From Nitrosovibrio sp. Nv4 (GTDB lineage: Bacteria > Pseudomonadota > Gammaproteobacteria > Burkholderiales > Nitrosomonadaceae), in assembly GCF_900215485.1 (NCBI RefSeq), contig NZ_OCMZ01000002.1, positions 248,001-312,000 of the forward strand: a stretch of 64,000 bases of DNA, written 5' to 3'. The translations under genes were made by a program, and so were the position numbers. Within the stretch, counting starts at the first letter, position 1, and the number at the start of each line of letters is the position of its first letter. Positions 1 to 7,470 of the stretch are shown here, in pieces. The notes beneath the pieces were generated by a model. It was not told where the DNA came from, searched no databases, and saw nothing but the letters and a program-made list of their open reading frames with translations.

Positions 1-151
1 AAAGAAATTAAAAAACAAGCTCTTCGTGGGGTTTATTGAACCAGAATCTGAGAAAAACCCGGAAACAGCCAGCAAACCCCGGAAGACGGGAAGGGCGCTT
101 AAATAGATTGTATATCAGCGGCATATACAACAATATTAAAGTTGTATGTAT

Positions 152-496
152 CTAGTTAATTACCGTTGCTGAATTGACAAAAATAATCTGATCAAAGGTA
201 CGATTAAGCGTCTTGCTGTTGAAATTTTTCATAACCAGGCTTTGTTCAAAACGAACGCGGTCACCCGGCTTAACTCTTGTGGTCGGGGCGGCTATCCAGA
301 AACGTTTTTCTGTATTTGCCAATTCCATGTAGGTGTATCCTGGCGCGTCCAGTGTGGAAAGCACTTTACCCTCGTTGGCAGGCATTCCCGCCGCCGCATC
401 GCCGTTATTTCCGCCTGTCTTTTCCGCAAGCGCATGCAAAGGGCTCAACAGCGAAAGCCCAATAGAGAAAGCTATTGCCAGGTAAGATATTTTCAA
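152..496 (-). CDS. NrfJ-like secreted small protein
   Basis: This 114-residue protein begins with a signal peptide (hydrophobic residues 5-22, then HALA before the mature part). The mature domain carries the pattern GKVLSTLDAPGYTYMEL, a tryptophan-containing strand (FWIAAP) and KTLNRTFDQIIFV. That pattern is what I know from NrfJ-related periplasmic proteins, small beta-barrel (OB-like) proteins found near some c-type cytochrome systems. Here no nitrite reductase neighbour is visible, so a redox role is only inferred. The gene stands alone, with AT-rich non-coding DNA downstream. The precise function is unknown; the family call is moderately sure. Confidence 0.6.
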   Translation of the reverse strand: MKISYLAIAFSIGLSLLSPLHALAEKTGGNNGDAAAGMPANEGKVLSTLDAPGYTYMELANTEKRFWIAAPTTRVKPGDRVRFEQSLVMKNFNSKTLNRTFDQIIFVNSATVIN

Positions 497-772
497 AACC
501 AGCCTCCAGTGTATTGAGTAAATGCCAGACGCGAATAATACACCTCAATCTCGGGAGTTCCAATCGAAAAACTATCGGGCCTGCAGTGTTTTTGCTTCTA
601 TTTTTTGTTTGAGGCCTAGACGGAAATGGCTAAATCCGGCATGAATACTCCAACCTGAGGCACGCGTGTTTTTCCCTGTATTGAACTGATTTGAACTGAT
701 TTGAACTGATTCATTTCGTTCTTCTCGGGTGAAATCCGTATAAACAGTGATACCGTGTTGGAGAATGCCTGA

Positions 773-1276
773 TCAGGGAGTTCCGGTCCACGGATCAACC
801 CGGCGCTCAGTCCGAGCATTTGCTTCCCCTGGCGCATTCCGCGGATCAAACATGAAAAGCGAGGGTGTCGACCCATCCAGCAGCGTTGGTGTCCCGGGCA
901 GGTTGCGTGGCATGACAGTGATGCCCGGCGCGACAACATTTGAAGCTAACGGGTCTGTAGCAGGGTTTTCTTGTTGCTGCAGGGCCTTACTGACGCTAAT
1001 TCCCGCCGGACTATGTTTGCGCGCGCATATTTCAGTTGCGTCTTCCACGCTTCTGCCGGCTTTCTGCTCCGTGGCTTCACATGCCAATTTTTGATAGACA
1101 GTCATGTATTCAGCCGCCTCTTTGTACTGACCAGTTTTCATCAGTTCATTTACATGGCGCTGGGCATCCTTGAACCTGCTTTGCGCATCAGGCTTTTGAA
1201 ATATCGGAGAGGTATCGGCCGCCCACGCGGTGTTTGAAATTATGGCCGCCAAAACAGCTGCAACTATGAATTTCAT
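773..1276 (-). CDS. Secreted hypothetical protein
   Basis: A 167-residue protein with a clear signal peptide (MKFIVAAVLAAIISNTAWAA) and a mature part containing a short helical segment with two or three cysteines (around KLACEATEQ and EICARKH), followed by a proline/glycine-rich tail. I chose the ATG at 1276 because GGGAGAAA lies just upstream; an in-frame ATG four codons earlier has no ribosome site. I do not recognise a family. It is likely exported to the periplasm. Confidence 0.6.
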   Translation of the reverse strand: MKFIVAAVLAAIISNTAWAADTSPIFQKPDAQSRFKDAQRHVNELMKTGQYKEAAEYMTVYQKLACEATEQKAGRSVEDATEICARKHSPAGISVSKALQQQENPATDPLASNVVAPGITVMPRNLPGTPTLLDGSTPSLFMFDPRNAPGEANARTERRVDPWTGTP

Positions 1277-1642
1277 GCTTTCTCCCATTTAGAAATGGAG
1301 GTGAAGAATTATAGAATGGCGGTTCAAGAAAAAAAACCATGGGCTGATTAAGCCTATAGCAATTATCCTCATTCGGGCCAAAATATGTTTCCCACCCTGT
1401 TCGAATTTGGGAAATTTAACGGAGAGTCCGCAGTCGCTCTGCGGTAAAACGAAAAGAGGCCCGGCAAGGAGTAGTTGGCCTATGCCGGGCCAGTGGCATC
1501 TACTACAAGAGGGAGAAAAAAGCAGATACCAGTGTTCATTCTCCTACCACCTCATCTTGCGTTCTGTACGGAGCCACACATAAAGCAAATTTTTTCACAG
1601 TATTTCAATGGCCGGGAGCGGCGCCTCGTCTAAAATCCAAAG
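1277..1642. other. Non-coding stretch left of the prophage
   Basis: I see no convincing gene here. It holds a strong hairpin (see 1458-1491) and otherwise AT-rich DNA leading to the left dif site. Confidence 0.4.
1458..1491 (-). terminator. Hairpin, possible minus-strand terminator
   Basis: Perfect 9-base stem (GGCCCGGCA with TGCCGGGCC) around a 16-base loop. Read on the minus strand it is followed by CTCTTTTCG, a weak T-run. No obvious minus-strand gene lies immediately upstream, so its role is uncertain. Confidence 0.35.
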
Positions 1643-1858
1643 GTGCCCGGCTACAAGCAGATGTTGTTCTGGAAAAAGAGGCCCAAGAAGATTCAGGAAG
1701 AGACCCAAGAGCCCGAAATCGCAGCTGCTATTTCGTCATTCAATTTGCTCATAATGTATATTATGTTAAATTCGCTTAATCCTTTCATGCTTGTTCCCAT
1801 GCTTGCCGTTATGACGTGGTTTAATCAAGAGAAACGTCATGCTGCCAGAGATCGATAA
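1643..1858 (+). CDS. Chimeric host-phage reading frame across the left dif
   Basis: This 71-codon frame starts in host-side DNA (MPGYKQMLFWKKRPKK) and crosses the dif core at 1755-1772, where it reads MYIMLN. It ends in phage DNA with a hydrophobic segment (PFMLVPMLAVMTW) and a basic tail. The part after the core is in phase with the phage regulator frame that crosses the right-hand core, so 1773-1858 most likely encodes the C-terminus of that regulator in the excised circle. Whether the chimeric frame is itself translated in the lysogen is unknown. Confidence 0.4.
   Translation: MPGYKQMLFWKKRPKKIQEETQEPEIAAAISSFNLLIMYIMLNSLNPFMLVPMLAVMTWFNQEKRHAARDR
1744..1771 (+). repeat. dif: Left dif site (XerC arm + TGTATA + XerD arm)
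   Basis: The sequence reads TTTGCTCATAA (XerC arm), TGTATA (centre), TTATGTTAAAT (XerD arm). Centre and XerD arm equal the E. coli dif sequence I remember, and the XerC arm agrees at 8 of 11 positions. This is therefore the copy most likely to keep chromosome-dimer resolution function. The block 1755-1772 is repeated exactly at 12514-12531, bounding the prophage. Confidence 0.85.
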
Positions 1859-2267
1859 CGCATCATCCGAAGAGATAACCCGGATTACCGGCGCATTTCC
1901 GCGAACAGTGAAACGATGGAAAGACGGCACCGCCAACCCGCCAGAATCTGTCCTGAGACTGCTACGGCTTTTTATCGATGGAGATCTTGCGACAATACTT
2001 GGCAACGAATGGGAAGGATTCAGGCTGATAAACGGCCACCTTTATTTACCTGGATGGAAGCGCGGTTTCACGCCCGAAGAAATCCGCTCCATGTTCTTTG
2101 ATGTGCAGCGCGTATCCAGTCTGGAAGCCGAGTCCCGCCGCCTGAAAAAAGAGATGGACAAGCTTGAGACCGTCATGCAGGAATTGAAGAAGCAGCGCGA
2201 CTTTTACCGGCGACAAGTAACGCTTGAATCGCGCTTCGGCATGTTGCTCTCGAAGATATTTGCGTGA
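1839..2267 (+). CDS. Phage regulator, DUF3653-type HTH with coiled coil
   Basis: A 142-residue protein. Residues 10-50 look like a helix-turn-helix (EEITRITGAFPRTVKRWKDG). A conserved block NEWEGFRLINGHLYLPGW follows, then a long helical coiled coil (residues 95-130). This arrangement matches what I know as DUF3653, found in integrating filamentous phages of Xanthomonas, so the regulatory module may be shared between unrelated phage types. A terminator follows at 2391. In the lysogen it has no clear phage promoter upstream because the regulator promoter is at the other prophage end; in the circular form it would follow the HTH regulator with a 20-base overlap. Confidence 0.7.
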   Translation: MLPEIDNASSEEITRITGAFPRTVKRWKDGTANPPESVLRLLRLFIDGDLATILGNEWEGFRLINGHLYLPGWKRGFTPEEIRSMFFDVQRVSSLEAESRRLKKEMDKLETVMQELKKQRDFYRRQVTLESRFGMLLSKIFA

Positions 2268-2390
2268 TTTCCCACTTTGAATCAAAAAATGGATCCATGT
2301 TAAGCGAGATCTCGATAGATATTCCCCACTTCTTGCTGATACACGGATCCATTGTCTGAACTATTTTCCCACTTTACCGCTTTTTGAAGC

Positions 2391-2421
2391 GCCCGTTCTT
2401 CGCCCTTGCGGGCTTTTTTTT
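2391..2421 (+). terminator. Rho-independent terminator after the DUF3653 gene
   Basis: The stem GCCCG (2391-2395) pairs with CGGGC (2409-2413) and is followed by eight T residues. It separates the rightward regulator from the converging late operon. Confidence 0.6.
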
Positions 2422-2425
2422 CGTC

Positions 2426-2578
2426 CTACGCTTTGCCGCCATACACCGCCTCCTCAAGTTTCTCAACCCGCTCCGACAACCCTTCCAGCTTTGTCAAGCG
2501 ATGCTCGATACGCACCACATACGCCAGCACAGGAATTATCAACACATTCAATATCGACAGTATTTCCCCCACGATCAC
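2426..2578 (-). CDS. Small membrane protein with coiled coil, last late gene
   Basis: I place the start at the GTG at 2578, which overlaps the upstream stop (GTGA), giving 50 residues. One membrane span (ILSILNVLIIPVLAYVV) is followed by a short coiled coil (HRLTKLEGLSERVEKLEEAV). It lies directly after the holin-like gene, so an accessory lysis role (for example holin regulation or a spanin-like function) is possible but unproven. The long upstream extension in frame runs through the holin-like gene and is ignored. Confidence 0.55.
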   Translation of the reverse strand: MIVGEILSILNVLIIPVLAYVVRIEHRLTKLEGLSERVEKLEEAVYGGKA

Positions 2579-2952
2579 CCCTTGAGTTTCAAATAAAATC
2601 TTTCTCCGATGACAAATGACATGCACATGCCGGAAAGATCGAGAAGCACCAGCGTATAAGCTTCGGCCGCGCCGGATATCACGGCCACGCCGGTTACAAT
2701 CCAGATCGCGCATATAGCGACGTAGCGAAACGAGGCACGAAGATCAGCGACCCACCTGGACACTTCGCCCGAAGGACGGTCAAGGTCAGCCAGAGCAGCT
2801 AGCTTGCGGGTTTCCGCTTCCATCAACTGGATGCGCTCCGTCATGTTTTGCGGGGTACCACCGGCCCCACCTGTCAACCTGGCGAACAAGCCCCTAAACC
2901 CATCCGTTAGCATCGGCAACAGCGCCGGCAGAATCATCCCCAAAATTGCCAT
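2575..2952 (-). CDS. Holin-like membrane protein
   Basis: A 125-residue protein with a hydrophobic N-terminus (MAILGMILPALLPML), a central amphipathic helix, and two predicted membrane spans near the C-terminus (ICAIWIVTGVAVISG and LLDLSGMCMSFVIG), ending in YLKLKG. The layout resembles three-span holins of the gene-transfer-agent type. It sits beside the lytic transglycosylase in the late operon, which supports a lysis role. GAGGTGAG lies upstream of the ATG. The family call is moderate. Confidence 0.55.
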   Translation of the reverse strand: MAILGMILPALLPMLTDGFRGLFARLTGGAGGTPQNMTERIQLMEAETRKLAALADLDRPSGEVSRWVADLRASFRYVAICAIWIVTGVAVISGAAEAYTLVLLDLSGMCMSFVIGERFYLKLKG

Positions 2953-2983
2953 TTACTCACCTCTTTTTGTCTATAGGAAAAAA

Positions 2984-3304
2984 TCAAAGTCTGTCCCATG
3001 CGGCACCGAGAAAATCCCGCGCCGGACAGCTGAAACTCGCGTCCCACATGTGCCCCGCTTCGATATCGCGTTGGCATTGAGTTTTATCGGTCTTCGGAAT
3101 TCCAAAAATCGCACCGGTAGCCTCAACCGTGCCCGTAAGCACGCTGTCCACCGCTTCTACCGCCGCCGATCCCGTGTTATAGGCAATCTCATTGAACGAC
3201 GGGATGATGTTCGCCTTGCGCGCCAGATAGATTGCCAACACAACCCCGGCCCCGACGCCGAGCAGCGGCAGATAGGCCCGGTACGGGTTCAAGACGGCGA
3301 CCAT
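2984..3304 (-). CDS. Putative virion membrane protein, 106 aa
   Basis: A 106-residue protein with one N-terminal membrane span (LPLLGVGAGVVLAIYLA), a central small-residue region and two cysteines (QCQRD, FSCPAR). It overlaps the preceding gene by 16 bases and belongs to the late operon. PM2-type virions hold an inner membrane packed with several such small proteins, so a virion membrane role is inferred. I do not recognise a specific family. Confidence 0.55.
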   Translation of the reverse strand: MVAVLNPYRAYLPLLGVGAGVVLAIYLARKANIIPSFNEIAYNTGSAAVEAVDSVLTGTVEATGAIFGIPKTDKTQCQRDIEAGHMWDASFSCPARDFLGAAWDRL

Positions 3305-3573
3305 ACCTTTTTACCCTGGAAGTAATAAGCGCCATCAGGCCCTATGCTGGTACCGTCATCGTAGTACTTCCAGCCATAGCCGATTTCGCCCGGAAAGACC
3401 GTGTTGAGAATTTCATTGACTTTTTGGTAACCGGTTATTGGCGCACTCGTTCCGGCCCCGGCTCCCGCGCCCAACAAGCGACGCGGGAGCAGCGCCCTAC
3501 CCGCCGAAGTATTCAGCAAAAAAAACGCACCGGCCGCGAAAAACGCCACGATCAAAACATCTTTTTGTTTCAT
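3289..3573 (-). CDS. Putative virion membrane protein, 94 aa
   Basis: A 94-residue protein starting MKQKDVLIVAFFAAGAFFLL, a signal-anchor, then a basic glycine-rich linker and a tyrosine/glycine-rich tail (GYGWKYYDDGTSIGPDG). It overlaps both neighbours by a few bases, indicating translational coupling in the late operon. Function is unknown; a membrane-anchored structural protein is plausible. Confidence 0.55.
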   Translation of the reverse strand: MKQKDVLIVAFFAAGAFFLLNTSAGRALLPRRLLGAGAGAGTSAPITGYQKVNEILNTVFPGEIGYGWKYYDDGTSIGPDGAYYFQGKKVWSPS

Positions 3574-4169
3574 GCCTTACCCTTCCCCAAATCGGCCAAT
3601 ATCTGAGCGGAATAATTCCGCGTCTCAACCGGCTCAGTTTTAACCCCCTTGATCCACGCGTTTACATTCGCCGCGCCCCAGTTGTACGCCTTCAAGGCGA
3701 GCTCCCAACTCCCGAACTGCCGGTACAAATCGGCCAAGAAACGCCCCGCGTAGTCAATTGCTTCGGCCGGATTGAGTGGGTTCACCCCCGGATGCCAGCG
3801 CGGCACGATCTGCATGATGCCGACCGCACCGGCCGCGCTTTTGGTAGTGCCGTTGATGATGTCCGGCCGGAACCGCGATTCCTGCCATGCCAGTCGGGCA
3901 AGCATGTTTTGCGGAATGCCGTACTTTCGCTCAGTTGTCGCCAGCGCCGACTTATAGGCCGCGCCCCTTGTATTCAGATCATCACTCCATTTTCTGTCGC
4001 TCATCGGCAAATTCACTCCCAAGTCAAACGCAAAATCATCGATACCATCCAGCACGCTTTCAGCATCGGCCTCCCCCTCGCCCTGGTACTCATCGCCGGT
4101 TTCTTCCGAAAGCCGCCACGCGACCACGCCGATAAACAGACCAGCCGAGAGCATGACTGCCATATTCAC
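3570..4169 (-). CDS. Membrane-anchored lytic transglycosylase
   Basis: This enzyme would cleave the peptidoglycan glycan strand during entry or lysis. An N-terminal hydrophobic anchor (residues 3-19) is followed by an acidic linker. The SLT/lysozyme-like domain follows from about residue 75: ARLAWQESRF holds the catalytic glutamate, GAVGIMQIVP is the conserved GxxGxMQ block, and LKAYNWG is the AYN(A/W)G motif. At 199 residues it is a compact phage-type enzyme. Translation may start at GTG 4169 (overlapping the upstream stop) or ATG 4163. Its anchor suggests it may be a virion component, as peptidoglycan-digesting proteins are in PM2-like viruses. Confidence 0.8.
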   Translation of the reverse strand: MNMAVMLSAGLFIGVVAWRLSEETGDEYQGEGEADAESVLDGIDDFAFDLGVNLPMSDRKWSDDLNTRGAAYKSALATTERKYGIPQNMLARLAWQESRFRPDIINGTTKSAAGAVGIMQIVPRWHPGVNPLNPAEAIDYAGRFLADLYRQFGSWELALKAYNWGAANVNAWIKGVKTEPVETRNYSAQILADLGKGKA

Positions 4170-4378
4170 CCTTCGGCCCGCCCGCCCAATTCGCGAACGA
4201 TTTCCGATAACACGCCATCCGTAAGATCAGCTGCGACCTCTGGCGGCATCGCCGACCGTATCGCTTCCGCATCGACAAATTGCACTTTTTGATTACGCAA
4301 AAAAGCATCCACCACTGCCTTATGCGCGGTTATCTTTGCCCTTGCGGACGCCACAAAATGAGGATTATTGATTTTCAC
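4166..4378 (-). CDS. Small phage protein, 70 aa
   Basis: A 70-residue, largely helical, charged protein with the segment SAMPPEVAADLTDGVL. The start is a GTG that overlaps the stop of the spike-like gene (GTGA). No membrane span or known motif is visible. It is coupled to the transglycosylase gene downstream. Confidence 0.55.
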   Translation of the reverse strand: MKINNPHFVASARAKITAHKAVVDAFLRNQKVQFVDAEAIRSAMPPEVAADLTDGVLSEIVRELGGRAEG

Positions 4379-5118
4379 AGTGACTCCTCCCAGTACTGAA
4401 ACGACCCCCGCACCAGTTCATTTACGCCAGAACACCACACGCCCACCCCGTAACCCGCTGGCACTATCACCGGCTCGATCAGTCCGATTTTGCCGAACTC
4501 GGTTGTTGAGGACTTGTACCCGGTAAGTGGAACACCCGTATGAGCGACCTGAGTGCCGACATACAGCGTAGCGACCGAACCTGCGCCGCCTATCAATTTA
4601 TTGCCCGGAAGATTGCCCCACGCCGTGCCAATTTGCGAAACTGTAGAACGCACACCCCATACCCCCAACGCTTCAGCGCAGCCGGCGATTTCCCCAACAA
4701 CCAGCCTTTTGCCGGAAGCAGGTGGATTCCACAAATAGACATACCCATATTCCGCTACCACCGCAGCCTGATAGCCACCGACCGCATAAGCTACGCCCGA
4801 TTTAGTCCTTGAAACTTCGCCAGAGATTACCGACACTTCGCCAGTTACCCGATCGGAACCGGACTGACCGGATACCAGCCCAAGCGTGATGCTTTGCGCA
4901 GTGGCGCCGTTCTTGAGCACTACCTCATCAAAATCCACACCACGGAAGAAGTCACCCGCCTGGACGTTCGATGCAGAGCCAATTGATTGCCCCATACGCC
5001 GGAATTCCAGCGTGACCGGGTAGCTTGACGCGACGATACGCGCTTCATTAGCCGCGATCTTCAGCGGCCATAACTGATTGGCCGCGAGCGCCTGTGTGAG
5101 CTTTTCAAACACAAACAT
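4375..5118 (-). CDS. Putative spike/vertex or receptor-binding protein
   Basis: A 247-residue protein rich in glycine, valine and serine with no membrane span. Its predicted beta strands suggest an all-beta fold (for example PVTLEFRRMG, AVGGYQAAVVAEYGYVYLW and PVIVPAGYGVGVW). The C-terminal block up to GSFQYWEESL resembles jelly-roll domains of phage spike and head-decoration proteins. Size, fold prediction and position in the late operon make a spike or vertex protein the best guess. I start at ATG 5118 (TGATG coupling). Spacer 21 of the CRISPR array matches the codons for VPAGYGVGV in this gene. Confidence 0.55.
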   Translation of the reverse strand: MFVFEKLTQALAANQLWPLKIAANEARIVASSYPVTLEFRRMGQSIGSASNVQAGDFFRGVDFDEVVLKNGATAQSITLGLVSGQSGSDRVTGEVSVISGEVSRTKSGVAYAVGGYQAAVVAEYGYVYLWNPPASGKRLVVGEIAGCAEALGVWGVRSTVSQIGTAWGNLPGNKLIGGAGSVATLYVGTQVAHTGVPLTGYKSSTTEFGKIGLIEPVIVPAGYGVGVWCSGVNELVRGSFQYWEESL

Positions 5119-5516
5119 CACTTACCCCCTTTCATTTTCGGCACGATTACCATAGCCGCGCCAGCAATAGCCAGCGCAATCATAGTTTTTTGGTCTATGG
5201 TTCCCTTCGCGTCGTTTTGCGCCGTGGCAATCTGTTGAAGTTGAGCCATGGCAGTATCTTGCGATTTGCCTATCACCTGACCCGCGCCCGTAAAAAGCTT
5301 GTCTGCAAGGGAAAGCAACTGAGTGAACCCTTGCCCGTTCACTGCATCCGACTTCCCGAGCACATCCAGCGTGGCCTTCATCAATTCGCCATCTACAGTC
5401 TGGACGTTGATCGTGGAGCTATCAGAACTGATACCCATACCGGTCTCAACCGCAATACGCTTGTCGATTGCCTGATTGCTAGTACTTACCGAACTGGTTG
5501 AATCTGACTTAGCCAT
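5118..5516 (-). CDS. Putative virion protein with C-terminal membrane span
   Basis: A 132-residue protein. The N-terminal half is serine/threonine-rich, the middle is helical (ELMKATLDVLGKSD, LADKLFTGAGQVIG), and the C-terminus is a membrane span (TMIALAIAGAAMVIV) with a basic end (PKMKGGK). CRISPR spacers 23 and 24 encode closely similar peptides (QKTM.. and ADKLFTGA), showing that relatives of this gene have infected the lineage. A membrane-associated virion component is inferred. Confidence 0.6.
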   Translation of the reverse strand: MAKSDSTSSVSTSNQAIDKRIAVETGMGISSDSSTINVQTVDGELMKATLDVLGKSDAVNGQGFTQLLSLADKLFTGAGQVIGKSQDTAMAQLQQIATAQNDAKGTIDQKTMIALAIAGAAMVIVPKMKGGK

Positions 5517-5928
5517 TGACTACCTCTTTCCTAAGCACCATTTCTGTTGGCTTGTAGCCCATCGCCGTCAGTTTTCTCACAAGCCCCGGCCGTGCAGTGT
5601 GAATGCGAATGGAACTGACACCCTGAAACATTTTTTCCAGATACGGCATACAGACCGGCATGAGTTCAAGAGCACCAGCTGCCGCCACCATGACACCTTG
5701 CGGCCCGGAAGACGTCACATCGATACGCAAGAGCACCGCACCGGCCACTGCCCCGCCGCGTTCCACGTAAACCACCTGGCACAAACCCGCTTCGCTCTGC
5801 CGCTTCAAGTCCGCAAGCGTCGCATCCTGATCTACCCGCCCAAGCCAGTATTCCGCGTCATGCGACCACGGCCCCGGAACTAAACGGATAGCGTCGCTTT
5901 GCTCTTCGACTTGCTTAAAACTTTCCAT
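5509..5928 (-). CDS. Possible GNAT-like protein in the virion cluster
   Basis: I start at ATG 5928 (MESFKQVEEQ), which overlaps the upstream gene, giving 139 residues. The layout resembles a small GNAT fold: a strand AGAVLLRIDV, a helix with LELMPVCMPYLEKMF, then RIHTARPGLVRKLTAMGYKPTEMVLRKEV at the C-terminus, similar in shape to the last strands of acetyltransferases. The usual acetyl-CoA loop is not clear, so it may be an inactive or structural derivative. An enzyme-like fold among capsid genes is unusual. Confidence 0.45.
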   Translation of the reverse strand: MESFKQVEEQSDAIRLVPGPWSHDAEYWLGRVDQDATLADLKRQSEAGLCQVVYVERGGAVAGAVLLRIDVTSSGPQGVMVAAAGALELMPVCMPYLEKMFQGVSSIRIHTARPGLVRKLTAMGYKPTEMVLRKEVVNG

Positions 5929-6248
5929 ACCACCACGCCCCCCGCCAGCCATAACAGCATGGTCATTGAGTCCATGCCGCCCAGTTCCGGCAATTGCCGC
6001 CTATCGCTCTTGATCGTTGATTCGCCGAACGCGACATTCCAGCCGGAATTGTCAAAGATTGCCTCTTGCCGGTTGCCATCGGCCCCGGATACCGTAGGCC
6101 CACCGGCACCGCCAGCCAGCCCGGCCAGCCCGGACCCCACGCCTTGCGCGATTCCCGGCAACATCGTTGCCATCAACCCTTCAACCATGCCTGACCCCTT
6201 TACTGGTACTGTTGCGGCCGGTACCGTCCCGCCGTAGCCCGGATACAC
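5880..6248 (-). CDS. Glycine-rich virion protein with C-terminal membrane span
   Basis: A 122-residue protein from a GTG start four bases after the preceding stop. The N-terminus is glycine/proline rich (LAGLAGGAGGPTVSG), and the C-terminus has a span (TMLLWLAGGVVVWKVL) and a basic tail (SKSKSK). This matches the pattern of neighbouring late proteins: soluble N-terminus, membrane span, basic end. A structural role is inferred. Confidence 0.55.
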   Translation of the reverse strand: MYPGYGGTVPAATVPVKGSGMVEGLMATMLPGIAQGVGSGLAGLAGGAGGPTVSGADGNRQEAIFDNSGWNVAFGESTIKSDRRQLPELGGMDSMTMLLWLAGGVVVWKVLSKSKSKATLSV

Positions 6249-6252
6249 GCTT

Positions 6253-6492
6253 TCAATCCTTCACCAGCATGAAGAGCAGCAACGCACCAGCGCCCAACAT
6301 AACCAGATTGCGCGTGCCGTTATACTGCATGGGCATCCCATTCACCCCAGGCTGACCCTCAGAGTAGTAACCGTAATCGCTGAATGCCTGCAGCTGCATT
6401 TTTTTGAGTTCATAGGGCTGCGTGACCTTTTTAGCAATGAAGGCGTCAGACGCCTTGCCTGCCATTTGCTGCACCCACTCTTCCCAGTTCAT
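6253..6492 (-). CDS. Small virion membrane protein, 79 aa
   Basis: A 79-residue protein with an amphipathic N-terminus (MNWEEWVQQMAGKASDAF), a tyrosine-rich middle and a C-terminal span (LVMLGAGALLLFML) ending in VKD. It lies directly downstream of the capsid gene with a purine-rich ribosome site (AAGGGGCAAGAAA). Role inferred from position only. Confidence 0.55.
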   Translation of the reverse strand: MNWEEWVQQMAGKASDAFIAKKVTQPYELKKMQLQAFSDYGYYSEGQPGVNGMPMQYNGTRNLVMLGAGALLLFMLVKD

Positions 6493-6569
6493 TTTCTTGC
6501 CCCTTGTTTACCGTCAGAGCGGCCCGGCAGGATCGCCGGGCCAGCATTGATAACTACCCGATACCCGGA

Positions 6570-7403
6570 TTACAGGTTTCCGAGCAAATCCAGATATTCA
6601 ACGAGGATATTGCCGCTATCAGCGGCCGAGAATGTCAGGAGCCATTCCAGCGCCCGCGCATCGCGGGTATCCAATGCCTTTTTAGCGCTGCCATCGACTA
6701 CAAAATCGATGGTGTAAACATTGGCTTGAGGAGTGCGGCCGAAACGCTTTTGCTCATGCTCGTTTTCGGATTTCACCGATTCATGCACAACCATACCGTC
6801 CTGCTTCACGGTTGCGCCCGTCATAAAGCCGCCGTTATGGAACACGTGCAGACGCTTGATGATCGCGCCATTCTGCGGACCGAACGGCACGGTAATAGGC
6901 AATTGACCGCCCGTTGCCACGGCGAACGGATAGCGCAGAATCTTGGCGATGTAAGGAGCCCAAGGCGCATCTTCGCCAGTAAAGGCTTTTTGCGCAGCCG
7001 ACTCGGTTGTAATGCCGAGAAGAGTCGGAGCGGTTGCCCCGGCTATGGTGACCTCAGAAGTAATATTGGCGATGCCCCGGCTTGTATCGAAGGCCCCGAT
7101 CATGCGGTCAAATTCATTATTGAGCGCATAGTCTGCAAAGGACAGATCAAGATAAGCCGCATCAGACGGTTCACCCCGGTAAGTGTTGAGCTTATCGAGC
7201 TCGGTACCGGTACCCTGAACGATTACCTTGCCGTTGGCTTTGATCTTGATATCGCTGATCATGGCCTTCGTGAAGGCCGTGCCGCCCAATTTCAACTTCA
7301 TGTTTTCGAGCGTGCGGCCCGGAGTGATGCTGTTCGTTGCGACGCCAGTGGCAACCACGTTGCTAAACGGCATGGCATAGCGCATTAATTTTCCAACTGC
7401 CAT
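6570..7403 (-). CDS. Major capsid protein, probably double jelly-roll (PM2 P2-like)
   Basis: A 277-residue protein, close to the length of the PM2 major capsid protein (about 270). It has no membrane span and is rich in strand-forming segments. The C-terminal part, with VYTIDFVVDGSAKKAL and then ILVEYLDLLG, resembles what I remember of the PM2 P2 C-terminus (a YTIDF strand, and an IxVEY strand close to the end). The second domain begins around residue 150 (RYPFAVATGGQLPITVPFG). Position in the late operon and an upstream ribosome site (GGGAAGAGAAAA) fit a highly expressed structural gene. The double jelly-roll call rests on remembered similarity and composition; a structure prediction would decide it. 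Confidence 0.72.
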   Translation of the reverse strand: MAVGKLMRYAMPFSNVVATGVATNSITPGRTLENMKLKLGGTAFTKAMISDIKIKANGKVIVQGTGTELDKLNTYRGEPSDAAYLDLSFADYALNNEFDRMIGAFDTSRGIANITSEVTIAGATAPTLLGITTESAAQKAFTGEDAPWAPYIAKILRYPFAVATGGQLPITVPFGPQNGAIIKRLHVFHNGGFMTGATVKQDGMVVHESVKSENEHEQKRFGRTPQANVYTIDFVVDGSAKKALDTRDARALEWLLTFSAADSGNILVEYLDLLGNL

Positions 7404-7470
7404 TTTTCTCTTCCCTTATGTTCGTTAATTTATGCCGTTCGCGTTGCCGCCCGGCGACGTGTCGACGGTT

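Noticed and set aside
616-939. Minus-strand frame of 107 codons
   Set aside because: It overlaps the secreted protein gene, has no ribosome site or family features.
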